From NCBI GenBank assembly GCA_024280335.1, contig JAJRQI010000054.1, forward strand, positions 1 to 64,000: DNA of 64,000 nt, given 5' to 3'. This document shows, in pieces, positions 34,658 to 42,446 of the stretch (its first letter is position 1; each line of letters begins with the position of its first letter). Under the pieces are notes generated by a model, which was not told where the DNA came from, ran no database searches, and worked only from the letters and a program-made list of their open reading frames with translations. A program made the position numbers and the translations under genes. This stretch comes from Deltaproteobacteria bacterium (GTDB lineage: Bacteria; Desulfobacterota; Desulfuromonadia; Desulfuromonadales; Geopsychrobacteraceae).

Positions 34658-35541
34658 TGTTTCTCGCTCGTCAAGTAGCTCCCCGCCTGATCGATCAGGT
34701 AACGGGCGATGCTGCGTTGCGGTGGAATGATCGGCAGCTGGTCGAGCTTGTACCAGCCGCCGTCCTCCAGTTCATCCTCCTGCAGGTTGATCTCGCCGCT
34801 GACGTAGTCGGCAACGAAGCCGGTCATCAGCTGGCTGGGAAAGGGCCAGCACTGGCTGCCGAGGTAGCGGATATTGTCGATGACAATGCCGGTCTCTTCC
34901 AGAACTTCCCGGGCCATCGCTTCTTCCAGGCATTCGCCGAAATCGACAAATCCTGCCACCAGCCCGTAGCGGCCGTCGGCCCATTCTGCTTTGCGCACCA
35001 GAAGAACTTCATCCCCCTTGATGACCAGACCGATGACGCAGGGATGAATTCGCGGATAATGTTGTTTATTGCAGGCCTGACACTTCTTTCCCCATTCTGC
35101 AGGCAGATGACTCAAGGTTTCACCGCAATAGCCGCAGTTCCTGCTGGTCGCTTCCCAGTGAATAATCATAAGCCCGACCCCGGCCAGAGAGAGCAGCGGC
35201 AGGGGGATTTGCGGATTTTTGTCCAGCAGCGAGTGAGTCTGCAGATCGGCCGGGATTTCCTGGTCTCGTGAAATGCTCAGCAGTCGACAGGGGCGCCCAT
35301 CCCAGCGGCCGATATAGAGTGGCGGAGTTTCCACCACCAGCGGCGGTGACTTTCCGGCGGGAAGTTGCGGTCCCCGACTGCCGGCAGTTGTCAGCAGCAT
35401 ATTTCCTTGCAGTACCAGCCAGACCCCGGCAGCTTCAGGTTCCTTGTCGGGTGCTGCAATCTGAAAGTGATTGTCAAGGCTGGCCCGATTGAACGGCAGT
35501 TCGACCGGACTGGGATAGCCCTCCGGTAAGCCGAACTTCAA
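34645..35541 (-). CDS. nudC: NADH/NAD+ pyrophosphatase NudC
   Basis: The 298-residue protein has the zinc ribbon CGYCG...CQACN, the Nudix box GFVDFGECLEEAMAREVLEE then TGI, and the family tag SQCWPFPSQLM (SQPWPFPxS in most NudC; here Pro is Cys). NudC hydrolyses NAD(H) and removes NAD caps from RNA. Its final residues HCRL and stop codon lie inside the heptamer array. The start overlaps the stop of the upstream Nudix gene by 4 bases. Confidence 0.93.
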   Translation of the reverse strand: MKFGLPEGYPSPVELPFNRASLDNHFQIAAPDKEPEAAGVWLVLQGNMLLTTAGSRGPQLPAGKSPPLVVETPPLYIGRWDGRPCRLLSISRDQEIPADLQTHSLLDKNPQIPLPLLSLAGVGLMIIHWEATSRNCGYCGETLSHLPAEWGKKCQACNKQHYPRIHPCVIGLVIKGDEVLLVRKAEWADGRYGLVAGFVDFGECLEEAMAREVLEETGIVIDNIRYLGSQCWPFPSQLMTGFVADYVSGEINLQEDELEDGGWYKLDQLPIIPPQRSIARYLIDQAGSYLTSEKHCRL

Positions 35542-36095
35542 GTTAAGGCTCCTTGCCGAAGCGCATAGCGGAGCAGCGCAACCTGAGTTTTCGCATCGAC
35601 GATCTCGCCCGATTCGATCATCCGCAGAGCCTCTTCCAGTGAAACGATCTGTGGCTCGATGAACTCGTCCGGTTCAAGTGCGGTTGTGGTTTTTTCGAGT
35701 TTACCGGCGGTGTAGAGATAGATTTTTTCATTACAGAAGCCGATGCTGCTGTAGATGAAACCGAGTGATGCAACTGCTGCGCTGCGATAACCGATCTCTT
35801 CAATCAATTCTCTTTCTATGCAGCCCGCACCATCTTCGCCCGGTTCCAGTCGCCCGGCCGGGATTTCCCAGACAAAACCTTCGGCTGCCGGGCGGAACTG
35901 ACGGATCAGGATCAACCGGCCGTCGGCAAGGATCGGTAGTGCCGCTGCGCCGCCATTATGTTGGACGATCTCGAATTGTGCTTCCCGCTGGTCGGGCAGG
36001 CGGTGGGTTTCACGGGCGAGAGCGAGGATTCGGCCACGATAAATAATGTCTTCAGCTTGTTTACTCACGTCAATGGTCCTTTCTACTGCGCTCAA
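35538..36095 (-). CDS. Nudix hydrolase, ADP-ribose pyrophosphatase type
   Basis: The 185-residue protein has the Nudix box GRLEPGEDGAGCIERELIEE then IGY, and the upstream QFRPA...WEIPAG typical of ADP-ribose pyrophosphatases (NudF group). Expected products from ADP-ribose are AMP and ribose-5-phosphate. It is co-transcribed with nudC, which makes a small NAD/ADP-ribose clean-up operon. Confidence 0.9.
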   Translation of the reverse strand: MSAVERTIDVSKQAEDIIYRGRILALARETHRLPDQREAQFEIVQHNGGAAALPILADGRLILIRQFRPAAEGFVWEIPAGRLEPGEDGAGCIERELIEEIGYRSAAVASLGFIYSSIGFCNEKIYLYTAGKLEKTTTALEPDEFIEPQIVSLEEALRMIESGEIVDAKTQVALLRYALRQGALT

Positions 36096-36169
36096 GTGTA
36101 GAGGAATCAGGCGATTCCCGCAATCACTGTTCAGCTGTAAACCTGCAGTAAATTAGAGTAGAATATATG

Positions 36170-36200
36170 TTGTGCTCCCGGAGAATGAATGTGCTATAAT
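36170..36200 (+). promoter_or_regulatory. Probable promoter of the response regulator gene
   Basis: An extended -10 element TGCTATAAT (36192-36200) lies about 50 bases before the ATG. TTGTGC (36170-36175) is a possible -35 box, though the 19-base spacer is long. The extended -10 probably carries recognition. Confidence 0.5.
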
Positions 36201-36251
36201 CTTCCGCGTTGAGTTGAAGATATTTTTACCCTTTAAACGCTGGATCTAACC

Positions 36252-36632
36252 ATGACTGCAGCACAGATACGGATACTTTACGTTGATGACGAAGAGTCGC
36301 TGGCACTGTTGGGTGAAGAGTTTCTTGGCGATTTGGGCTATCAGGTAACCAGCGCCTTTTCGGGAAATCAGGCTCTGGAGCTGTTCCAAAAAAATCCACA
36401 GGATTTTGATCTGGTGATTACCGATGAGTCAATGCCAGGGCTCAGCGGCACTGAATTGGCGCAGAAAATATTTCAGCTGAGCCCGGAATTGCCGGTGATT
36501 CTCTGCTCCGGTCATCTGTTGACGATGCAGGACGCCGGAATGGAAACCACCAATGTCAAGGCGGTGCTGGTAAAAACCGAGGTTTGTACCAAGCTGCCCG
36601 AGATGATTGAAGGGCTGCTGAAACAGGCATAG
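36252..36632 (+). CDS. Single-domain response regulator
   Basis: The 126-residue receiver has the acidic pair YVDDEESL, the phosphoacceptor in DLVITDESMPGLSG, Ser in ILCSGH and Lys in LVKTEV. This type of stand-alone receiver with the ITDxxMPxLxG signature is frequent in the Desulfuromonadales, usually taking phosphate from hybrid kinases. It is monocistronic with a terminator at 36668-36693. Confidence 0.9.
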   Translation: MTAAQIRILYVDDEESLALLGEEFLGDLGYQVTSAFSGNQALELFQKNPQDFDLVITDESMPGLSGTELAQKIFQLSPELPVILCSGHLLTMQDAGMETTNVKAVLVKTEVCTKLPEMIEGLLKQA

Positions 36633-36667
36633 AATAGCTTGATCATAGTGTTCAGGTCGACAGCCTC

Positions 36668-36693
36668 AGCCGCTCCAGGCAATTGGAGCGGCT
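36668..36693. terminator. Hairpin between convergent genes
   Basis: AGCCGCTCCA (36668-36677) pairs with TGGAGCGGCT (36684-36693). It is followed by a weak T-rich stretch and lies between the response regulator and the cytochrome b5-like gene. Confidence 0.6.
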
Positions 36694-36700
36694 GTCGTCG

Positions 36701-37015
36701 TTAGATAAGCAGGGCAGCAAGGGCCAGCAGGAGCAAAATCCCGGCGATAATGACCACTAGCGGAAATTTCTTGTCCACTGGAGTCGGAGCGGTCTTTTCC
36801 AGCTTGCCGACAAGTGGAAAACGTTCGATCAGCACACGTACATGTGGCGCTGTTTTCAGCGCTTCAGTCAGATCCTGCCCGGCCTGATGAATCCCTTCAT
36901 GGTTTCCATGTTTCCAGCGGCGACTCTCGCTAACGTCATAAATGATTCCGCTGACAGCAACATAGGCCGGACGTCCGTCGCAACCGTTATAGTTCGCCAG
37001 TTCTCCTGCATCCAT
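36701..37015 (-). CDS. Membrane-anchored cytochrome b5-like protein
   Basis: The 104-residue protein has a b5-type fold (NGCDGRPAYVAVSGIIYDVS, then WKHGNHEGIHQAGQDLT), with the His residues of HGNHEGIH as possible haem ligands. It ends in a single hydrophobic segment (VVIIAGILLLLALAALLI) as a tail anchor. The start at 37015 is chosen because of GGGGAAG 6 bases upstream. It follows speA by 19 bases on the same strand. Whether haem is bound is uncertain, since this prokaryotic group may bind other ligands. Confidence 0.8.
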   Translation of the reverse strand: MDAGELANYNGCDGRPAYVAVSGIIYDVSESRRWKHGNHEGIHQAGQDLTEALKTAPHVRVLIERFPLVGKLEKTAPTPVDKKFPLVVIIAGILLLLALAALLI

Positions 37016-37034
37016 CGTTTCTTCCCCGCGTGAG

Positions 37035-38948
37035 TCAATGTTTGTAGTAGGTGTAGCCCTGAAGCTGGGCAGAAAACTCAGCAAGAATCTGTTGCCGTTC
37101 GGCAACGCTGATCCGTTTATCCCGCACCGCCTGTTCGGCGGTGATGCGAAACTTTTCCAATAACTCTTTCGGCTGGTATTCGACCATACTCAGGACTTCA
37201 GCAACCGAATCGCCGGCCAGCTCTTTATTGACATCGAAGCTGCCGTTCTGGTTGATCCGTACACTGACGACATGGGTGTCACCGAACAGATTGTGCAGGT
37301 CGCCGAGGGTTTCCTGGTAAGCACCCATCAGAAAAACACCGAGAACATAATCTTCCCCTTCGCGCAGCGGATGCAGCGGCAGGGTGCTCTGTTCCGTCCC
37401 GGCAAGCACAAAGCGATCGAGTTTGCCGTCGCAGTCGCAGGTCAGGTCCGAGATGATCGCATCACGGCTGGGTGCTTCGTGCAAACGATCGATCGGCATT
37501 ACCGGAAACAGCTGACCGATCGCCCAGCTGTCGGGCAGGGATTGGAAAATACTGAAATTACCATAGTAGATGTCGGCCAGATTCTGACGCAGAGCGGCCA
37601 GCTGTTCAGGGTCCTGATTGCTTTCCTCCAGCTTGTCACTCACCTGCCGGGCAATGCTCAGAAACAGGCTTTCTGCCAACGAGCGCTGACGCAGAGACAG
37701 CTGCCCGTTGCGGAACTGTTCGCGAATCCGGTCACGGTTATCGAGTGCCTGCCGGTAGGTTTCCAGCAGGTCTTTTGCGACGTTCTGCCGGTGGAGTTGA
37801 AACTGGCGCATGACCAGCTCCGGAGCATCGGTCGGGCAGTGTTGCGGCAGCGACAGGGGCCGGAATTCAAGCACATCGAGGATATTGAAAAGCAGCAGTG
37901 TGGTGTGCGCCACCGTGGCTCGACCCGATTCGGTAATCAGAATCGGCTGGTTGATCTGCTGTGGGGCGAGGGTCTGCGCCACCGTTTCCACCAAACAGTG
38001 ACAATAGTCGGGCAGCGTATAGTTGCAGGAGTAACTGTGCTTTGACCGGTTGCCGATATAGTCGACTGCCAGCCCGCCGCCCAGATCGAGATATCTCAGT
38101 GGTACGCCTTCGGCTGCCAGGTCTGCATAGAAGCGGCTGGCTTCACGGACCCCGGCGCGGATCTCTTCCAGGTCGGGAATCTGCGAGCCGAGATGGCAGT
38201 GGAGCAGTTGCAGGCAGTCGAGTTTGCCAAATTCACGCAGCTGATCCACCACATCGACCAGTTGTGCGGTACTCAGACCGAAGCTGCTGCGGTCGCCGCT
38301 GGTTTCAGTCCAGAGACCGCCGACCTTGGCTGAAACCTTGATCCGCATGCCGAGCCGTGGCTCGATCCCCAGTTGCGCACTTCGCTGCAAAATCAACTGC
38401 AGTTCCGACGGTGATTCAACGACAAAGAAGCAGCGGTAACCGAGCTTGTTGGCCCAGAGGCCGAGATCGATGAATTCACGGTCCTTGTAGCCGTTGCAGA
38501 TCAGCAGCCCGCCGTCCTTCAAATTAGCCAGCGCCAGCAGCAGTTCCGCCTTGCTGCCCGCTTCCAGACCGGTATCATAGGCGGCGCCGAAGCGGCTGAT
38601 CTCTTCGATGACCTGGGCCTGCTGATTGACCTTGACCGGGAAGACTCCCTGGTATCTGCCCTGATAGTCGTTGGCCACAATCGCTGCAGCAAAGCTGGTA
38701 TTGAGCAGTTCCAGGCGTGTATCGAGAAGGTTTTCGATCCGCAGCAGCAGGGGGAAATTGTGCCCACGCGCACCGACCCCGGCAACGATTTCGGTCAGTG
38801 GAACGACGACCTCGCCGGATGGAAACTTGATTTTGACGACCACTTTTCCGTCACTGGACAGGTCGAAGTTGTCATCGCCCCACTGGCGGATGCCGTAGAG
38901 CTCTGCGGAATCCTCACTGCTCCAGTCTGCTGCGTTGCGGCGTTTCAT
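37035..38948 (-). CDS. speA: Biosynthetic arginine decarboxylase SpeA
   Basis: The 637-residue fold-III PLP decarboxylase has the PLP-lysine region GVFPVKVNQQ, the glycine-rich DLGGGLAVDY and the C-terminal cysteine motif DLTCDCDGKLD. It converts arginine to agmatine, the first step to putrescine and spermidine. It is the second gene of a speE-speA-b5 operon, its start overlapping speE by 4 bases. No agmatinase gene is visible in the window, so the next step is encoded elsewhere. Confidence 0.95.
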   Translation of the reverse strand: MKRRNAADWSSEDSAELYGIRQWGDDNFDLSSDGKVVVKIKFPSGEVVVPLTEIVAGVGARGHNFPLLLRIENLLDTRLELLNTSFAAAIVANDYQGRYQGVFPVKVNQQAQVIEEISRFGAAYDTGLEAGSKAELLLALANLKDGGLLICNGYKDREFIDLGLWANKLGYRCFFVVESPSELQLILQRSAQLGIEPRLGMRIKVSAKVGGLWTETSGDRSSFGLSTAQLVDVVDQLREFGKLDCLQLLHCHLGSQIPDLEEIRAGVREASRFYADLAAEGVPLRYLDLGGGLAVDYIGNRSKHSYSCNYTLPDYCHCLVETVAQTLAPQQINQPILITESGRATVAHTTLLLFNILDVLEFRPLSLPQHCPTDAPELVMRQFQLHRQNVAKDLLETYRQALDNRDRIREQFRNGQLSLRQRSLAESLFLSIARQVSDKLEESNQDPEQLAALRQNLADIYYGNFSIFQSLPDSWAIGQLFPVMPIDRLHEAPSRDAIISDLTCDCDGKLDRFVLAGTEQSTLPLHPLREGEDYVLGVFLMGAYQETLGDLHNLFGDTHVVSVRINQNGSFDVNKELAGDSVAEVLSMVEYQPKELLEKFRITAEQAVRDKRISVAERQQILAEFSAQLQGYTYYKH

Positions 38949-39790
38949 TCGGCAATATTTTCCTTGGCAAAGGTCGGCAGCATGAACGCACCCAGGTGCA
39001 GATCTGCATTGTAATACTTGCTGTAGAAGTCACGATCAGCGGCCCGCTGACGGTTGAAATCCTTGACCGGATGGTATTTTTTACTGGCGAAGGCGAAACT
39101 CCAGAAGCCGCTTGGGTAGGTCGGGATAAACGCCTGGTACATCTCAACGACCGGATAGACGGCGCGCAGGTTGCGGTACATGTTTTTCTGAATCTCTGCA
39201 TGATAGAAGGGCGATTCACTCTGGGCAACCATGATGCCGTCCGTCTTCAGCGCACCGAACACCAGCCGATAGAAATCTTCTTCAAACAGGCCGACCGCCG
39301 GACCGATCGGATCGGTCGAGTCGACCAGAATTACGTCGAACTGGTTCTGGTGCTCACGGATATAGGCCAGCCCGTCATCGACATGTAGTTTGACGCGCGG
39401 ATTGCTGCCGTCGATCTCGCTGGCCATGCTCGGCAGCAGTTCCACCGACTTGTCGATGACCAGTCCGTCAATCTCACACAAAGTCGCAAGCTCGACCCCG
39501 GGATGTTTCATGATTTCACGAATGCTGCCGCCATCGCCGCCACCGATTACCAGCACCTGTTTGGGGTCGGGATGGGTAAATAGTGCTGGATGAACAATCA
39601 TATCGTGATAGATAAACTCATCCCGTTCGGTGACCATCACCAGGCCATCAAGCAGCATCATTCGCCCATATTCCAGGGTCTCCAGGATGTCAAGCTTTTG
39701 ATATTCGCTTTTCCCGGAGAAGAGTGTTTCGCTCACTTTCATGCTGATGCCGACGTTTTCGCTATGTTTTTCTGTGTACCAAAGGTCCAT
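38945..39790 (-). CDS. speE: Spermidine synthase (polyamine aminopropyltransferase) SpeE
   Basis: The 281-residue AdoMet-fold transferase starts MDLWYTEKHSENVGISMKV and has VIGGGDGGSIREI (nucleotide loop), the acidic ALCEID-like segment (TLCEIDGLVID) and DVILVDSTDPIGPA. It moves the aminopropyl group from decarboxylated AdoMet to putrescine. It is first in the operon with speA. Confidence 0.95.
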   Translation of the reverse strand: MDLWYTEKHSENVGISMKVSETLFSGKSEYQKLDILETLEYGRMMLLDGLVMVTERDEFIYHDMIVHPALFTHPDPKQVLVIGGGDGGSIREIMKHPGVELATLCEIDGLVIDKSVELLPSMASEIDGSNPRVKLHVDDGLAYIREHQNQFDVILVDSTDPIGPAVGLFEEDFYRLVFGALKTDGIMVAQSESPFYHAEIQKNMYRNLRAVYPVVEMYQAFIPTYPSGFWSFAFASKKYHPVKDFNRQRAADRDFYSKYYNADLHLGAFMLPTFAKENIAE

Positions 39791-39845
39791 GCTGTTTTCC
39801 TGAAAATGTCATTGGAAGATATGGTTTATTGTTCCATCACGTTAG

Positions 39846-39995
39846 TAAAAACTATGAATTATATCCAAGCCTTTTAGGTGATACTCATATTTCGTCATTC
39901 CCGCGAAGGCGGGAATCCAGTGTTTTTATGAAGCGTGGATCCCCACATTCGCGAGGATGACGGTCTTTGTCCTTGGTTTTAAGGGACGTTCAGGC
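39846..39995 (+). repeat. Extended GTCATTCCCGCG-type repeat, copy 4
   Basis: The core at 39894-39962 (GTCATTCCCGCGAAGGCGGG, then TGGATCCCCACATTCGCG and AGGATGACGG) and both flanks (AAAACTATG..., AAGGGACGTTCAGGCCCGG) match copy 3 near 34000. It lies in the divergent gap between speE and proC. Confidence 0.75.
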
Positions 39996-39997
39996 CC

Positions 39998-40044
39998 GGC
40001 ACTAAACAACTATGCACTTGATAAGTGCATAGATATTTAGTGCC
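39998..40044. repeat. Long perfect two-part hairpin upstream of proC
   Basis: GGCACTAAA (39998-40006) pairs with TTTAGTGCC (40036-40044), enclosing CTATGCACTT (40010-40019) paired with AAGTGCATAG (40023-40032). Both stems are perfect with 3-base internal bulges. There is no T run, so it is not a standard terminator. It may be a protein-binding site or a structured leader. Confidence 0.7.
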
Positions 40045-40196
40045 GATTCAGCTGTAACTCCGGCTGCAAAGGCTGTCAAGTGATTATCCTGCGATCAAAG
40101 CATAATTTCAGCCTTCTGCGGATGAATTTTTTTCGGTGCTGTGGTAATTAAATCGAGACTTGAAAATTCAACTGGATTTTTGAAAGGATCTCTTCC

Positions 40197-41009
40197 ATGA
40201 CCAACGTACAGAAAATCGGCTTTATCGGCGGTGGAAATATGGCCGAAGCCCTGATCAAGGGGTTGCTTGCCGGCGGCTTTGCCGCTGAGCGGATTATGGC
40301 CTCGGAACCGAGTGAATATCGTCGCGAGCATCTTCGCGAGGAATATGCTGTCGAGTTGACGACCGATAACATCGAATTGATGCAGAAGTGTGAGATTGTT
40401 GTGCTGGCGATCAAGCCGCAGATTGTTGCCGAGGTTCTGGAAGAGGTTGCCGGGTCCTACGATGATAAAAAATTGCTGGTGTCGATTCTGGCCGGGGTTT
40501 CCAGTGCGACTATCGAAAAATATTTTCAGGGGGCACCGCGGGTTGTGCGGGTGATGCCGAATACTCCGGCCCTGGTCAGTGAGGCCGCCAGCGCCATCTG
40601 TCGCGGCCATCACTCCAGCAAAGACGATCTCAATCTGGTCAAGCAGTTGTTCGAGTCGGTCGGCAAGGTGCAGATTATCGACGAGCGGCAGATGGATGCC
40701 GCGACCGGCCTCTCCGGCTCCGGACCGGCTTACATCTATACCGTCATCGAAGCTCTGGCCGATGGCGGGGTGCGCTAAGGCCTGCGGCGGGATGTCGCCC
40801 ATGCGCTGGCCGTACAGACGGTGGTCGGCGCGGCACTGATGGTGCGCGAAACCGGTGAGCATCCGGCGATCCTGCGCGACCGGGTCTGCTCGCCCGGCGG
40901 GACGGCGATCACCGGGGTCAGCACGCTGGAGAAGAAGGGCTTGCGGACCACGCTGATGGAAGCGGTTTCTGCCGCTGCGGCCCGTTCTCGCGAGCTGGGT
41001 GGCAACTGA
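40197..41009 (+). pseudogene. proC: Pyrroline-5-carboxylate reductase ProC interrupted by an in-frame TAA
   Basis: The first 193 codons are a clear ProC: GFIGGGNMAEALIKGL (NADP loop), AIKPQ, VRVMPNTPALV and SGSGPAYIY. Codon 194 is TAA (40776-40778). Without any frame change the family sequence continues GLRRDVAHALAVQTVVGAAL, then SPGGTAITGVSTLE, and ends at 41009, giving the normal total of about 270 codons. Thus a single substitution or read error creates the stop. ProC makes proline, and the C-terminal dimerisation and active-site part would be lost. A good Shine-Dalgarno (GAAAGGATC) is present. Confidence 0.85.
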
Positions 41010-41085
41010 TTTTTCTTTTTGCCAGCGGAGAATGCCGCCGGTTGCGGAGCTGTTCCGGCGGGCTTTCTTTGCAGGAGTCTCATTT

Positions 41086-41721
41086 ATGCTGACGCAACTG
41101 TTGACCTTCATTATCCCGGTCACGCTGCTGACGATCACCCCCGGCGTCGATACGCTGCTGGTGATTCGAAATACCAATCGCGGCGGTTGGCGGGATGGCG
41201 CTGCCAGCAGTCTGGGCATTTGTACCGGGCTGTTCGTCCACGCTCTGGTCTCTTCGGTCGGTATCTCGTTGATCCTGTTGCAATCCGCTCTGGCCTTCAG
41301 TCTGCTCAAATTTGTCGGTGCCGGGTACCTGATCTGGCTGGGTGTCAGCAGCTTGCGTTCAGCACTGGACAGCCGAGGTCGGTTGCCCCTGACCGGGCAG
41401 GGCCCGCAGAGTACGATATTTCAGCCACGCCGTTCTCTGGCGGAGGGGTTGCTGACTAACGTGCTGAATCCGAAGACCATCATCTTCTACATGGCTTTTT
41501 TGCCGCAATTTATCGATCCGGCCGGTTCGGCGTTACAGCAGTCGTTGTTGCTGGCCGCGGTACATTTTATCATCGCTATGGTCTATCAGTGTCTGCTGGC
41601 CGCATTGGTTGAACGATCCGGGCGCTGTTTGCGGAATGTCCGCGTGCAGCGCTGCCTCGATGGTTTGACCGGCAGTGTCATGTTGTTGTTCGGTTTGAAG
41701 CTGGCGGTGGAATCGCGTTAA
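41086..41721 (+). CDS. LysE/RhtB-family amino-acid exporter
   Basis: The 211-residue inner-membrane protein with about six hydrophobic segments begins MLTQLLTFIIPVTLLTITPG and has the family signature TPGVDTLLVIRNTNRGGWRDG and NPKTIIFYMAFLPQFI. It likely exports amino acids or homoserine-like compounds. The start at 41086 follows CAGGAGTC; a longer frame to 40999 overlaps proC and is less likely. It lies 76 bases behind proC and is likely co-transcribed. Confidence 0.88.
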   Translation: MLTQLLTFIIPVTLLTITPGVDTLLVIRNTNRGGWRDGAASSLGICTGLFVHALVSSVGISLILLQSALAFSLLKFVGAGYLIWLGVSSLRSALDSRGRLPLTGQGPQSTIFQPRRSLAEGLLTNVLNPKTIIFYMAFLPQFIDPAGSALQQSLLLAAVHFIIAMVYQCLLAALVERSGRCLRNVRVQRCLDGLTGSVMLLFGLKLAVESR

Positions 41722-41822
41722 CTGCTCCTTGTGTTGCCGAGAATCGGGTACAATAACCGTAGAGGCTCAGCCGCAGCCGATCCTTTCTGACACGATCGGC
41801 AGAATCAAAAAGGAGATGGTAG

Positions 41823-42293
41823 ATGAGACAACTTCTGGTATTACTGGTGATTAGTGCGTTTTTGTTGGCGGGTTGCGCTCAATCTATGGGACCGAAAGAG
41901 GGGGCGGGCAGCCTGTTGGGTGCGACCGCCGGGGCGATCCTCGGCTCCAATATCGGTAAAGGCAAGGGGAATGTGGTTGCCATCGCCATCGGTGCTTTGG
42001 CCGGAGCGATGTTCGGTCAGGAGATCGGTCGTTCACTTGACCGAGCCGATCGCATTGCCATGGGGCAGAATGCTCAGTATGCTCTGGAACACACCCGCAG
42101 TAACGAATTGACCAGTTGGAATAATCCCGATTCCGGCAATAGCGGCTCGTTGACCCCGACCCGTACCTATAAACAAGCGTCGGGAAAATACTGCCGCGAG
42201 TATCGGCAGACGGTGATGATCGGCGGTCAGCAGCAGGATGCTTATGGAACCGCCTGTCGTCAGCCGGATGGCAGCTGGCTGATTAACAACTGA
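41823..42293 (+). CDS. Glycine-zipper outer-membrane lipoprotein
   Basis: The 156-residue protein has a lipoprotein signal peptide with lipobox LLAGC (Cys at about 18). It continues with a glycine zipper (GAGSLLGATAGAILGSNIGK and ALAGAMFGQEIG) and a C-terminal domain with two cysteines (GKYCREY, GTACRQPDGSW), the layout of 17-kDa rickettsial surface antigen relatives. RBS AAGGAG. Its leader contains a small hairpin (41776-41800). The stop codon touches the inverted repeat at 42294. Confidence 0.88.
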   Translation: MRQLLVLLVISAFLLAGCAQSMGPKEGAGSLLGATAGAILGSNIGKGKGNVVAIAIGALAGAMFGQEIGRSLDRADRIAMGQNAQYALEHTRSNELTSWNNPDSGNSGSLTPTRTYKQASGKYCREYRQTVMIGGQQQDAYGTACRQPDGSWLINN

Positions 42294-42416
42294 TGGCGTC
42301 GCAAAAATTTCGCCCGACTGCGTTGCAGCGTTTTTTCAGGATCTCGACATACTATCTGTATGCCTTCACCCCTGAAAAAACGCTGCGCCTTGTGGGGCGA
42401 AATTTTTGCTTAGCCA
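42294..42416. repeat. Long inverted repeat starting directly after a stop codon
   Basis: The left arm TGGCGTCGCAAAAATTTCGC (then CCGACTGCG...CAGCGTTTTTTCAGG) pairs with the right arm CCTGAAAAAACGCTGCGCC...GGGCGAAATTTTTGCTTAGC. The arms are nearly 50 bases long around about 25 bases. A single arm of the same family is at 33932, also beginning at the base after TGA. Confidence 0.85.
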
Positions 42417-42446
42417 TCCAATTCTTTTTTGCGAGAGCATCACACT

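Noticed and set aside
40095-41309. Long minus-strand frame opposite proC and the LysE gene
   Set aside because: It is the shadow of proC and lysE, with no motif or start site; the plus-strand proteins are clear families.
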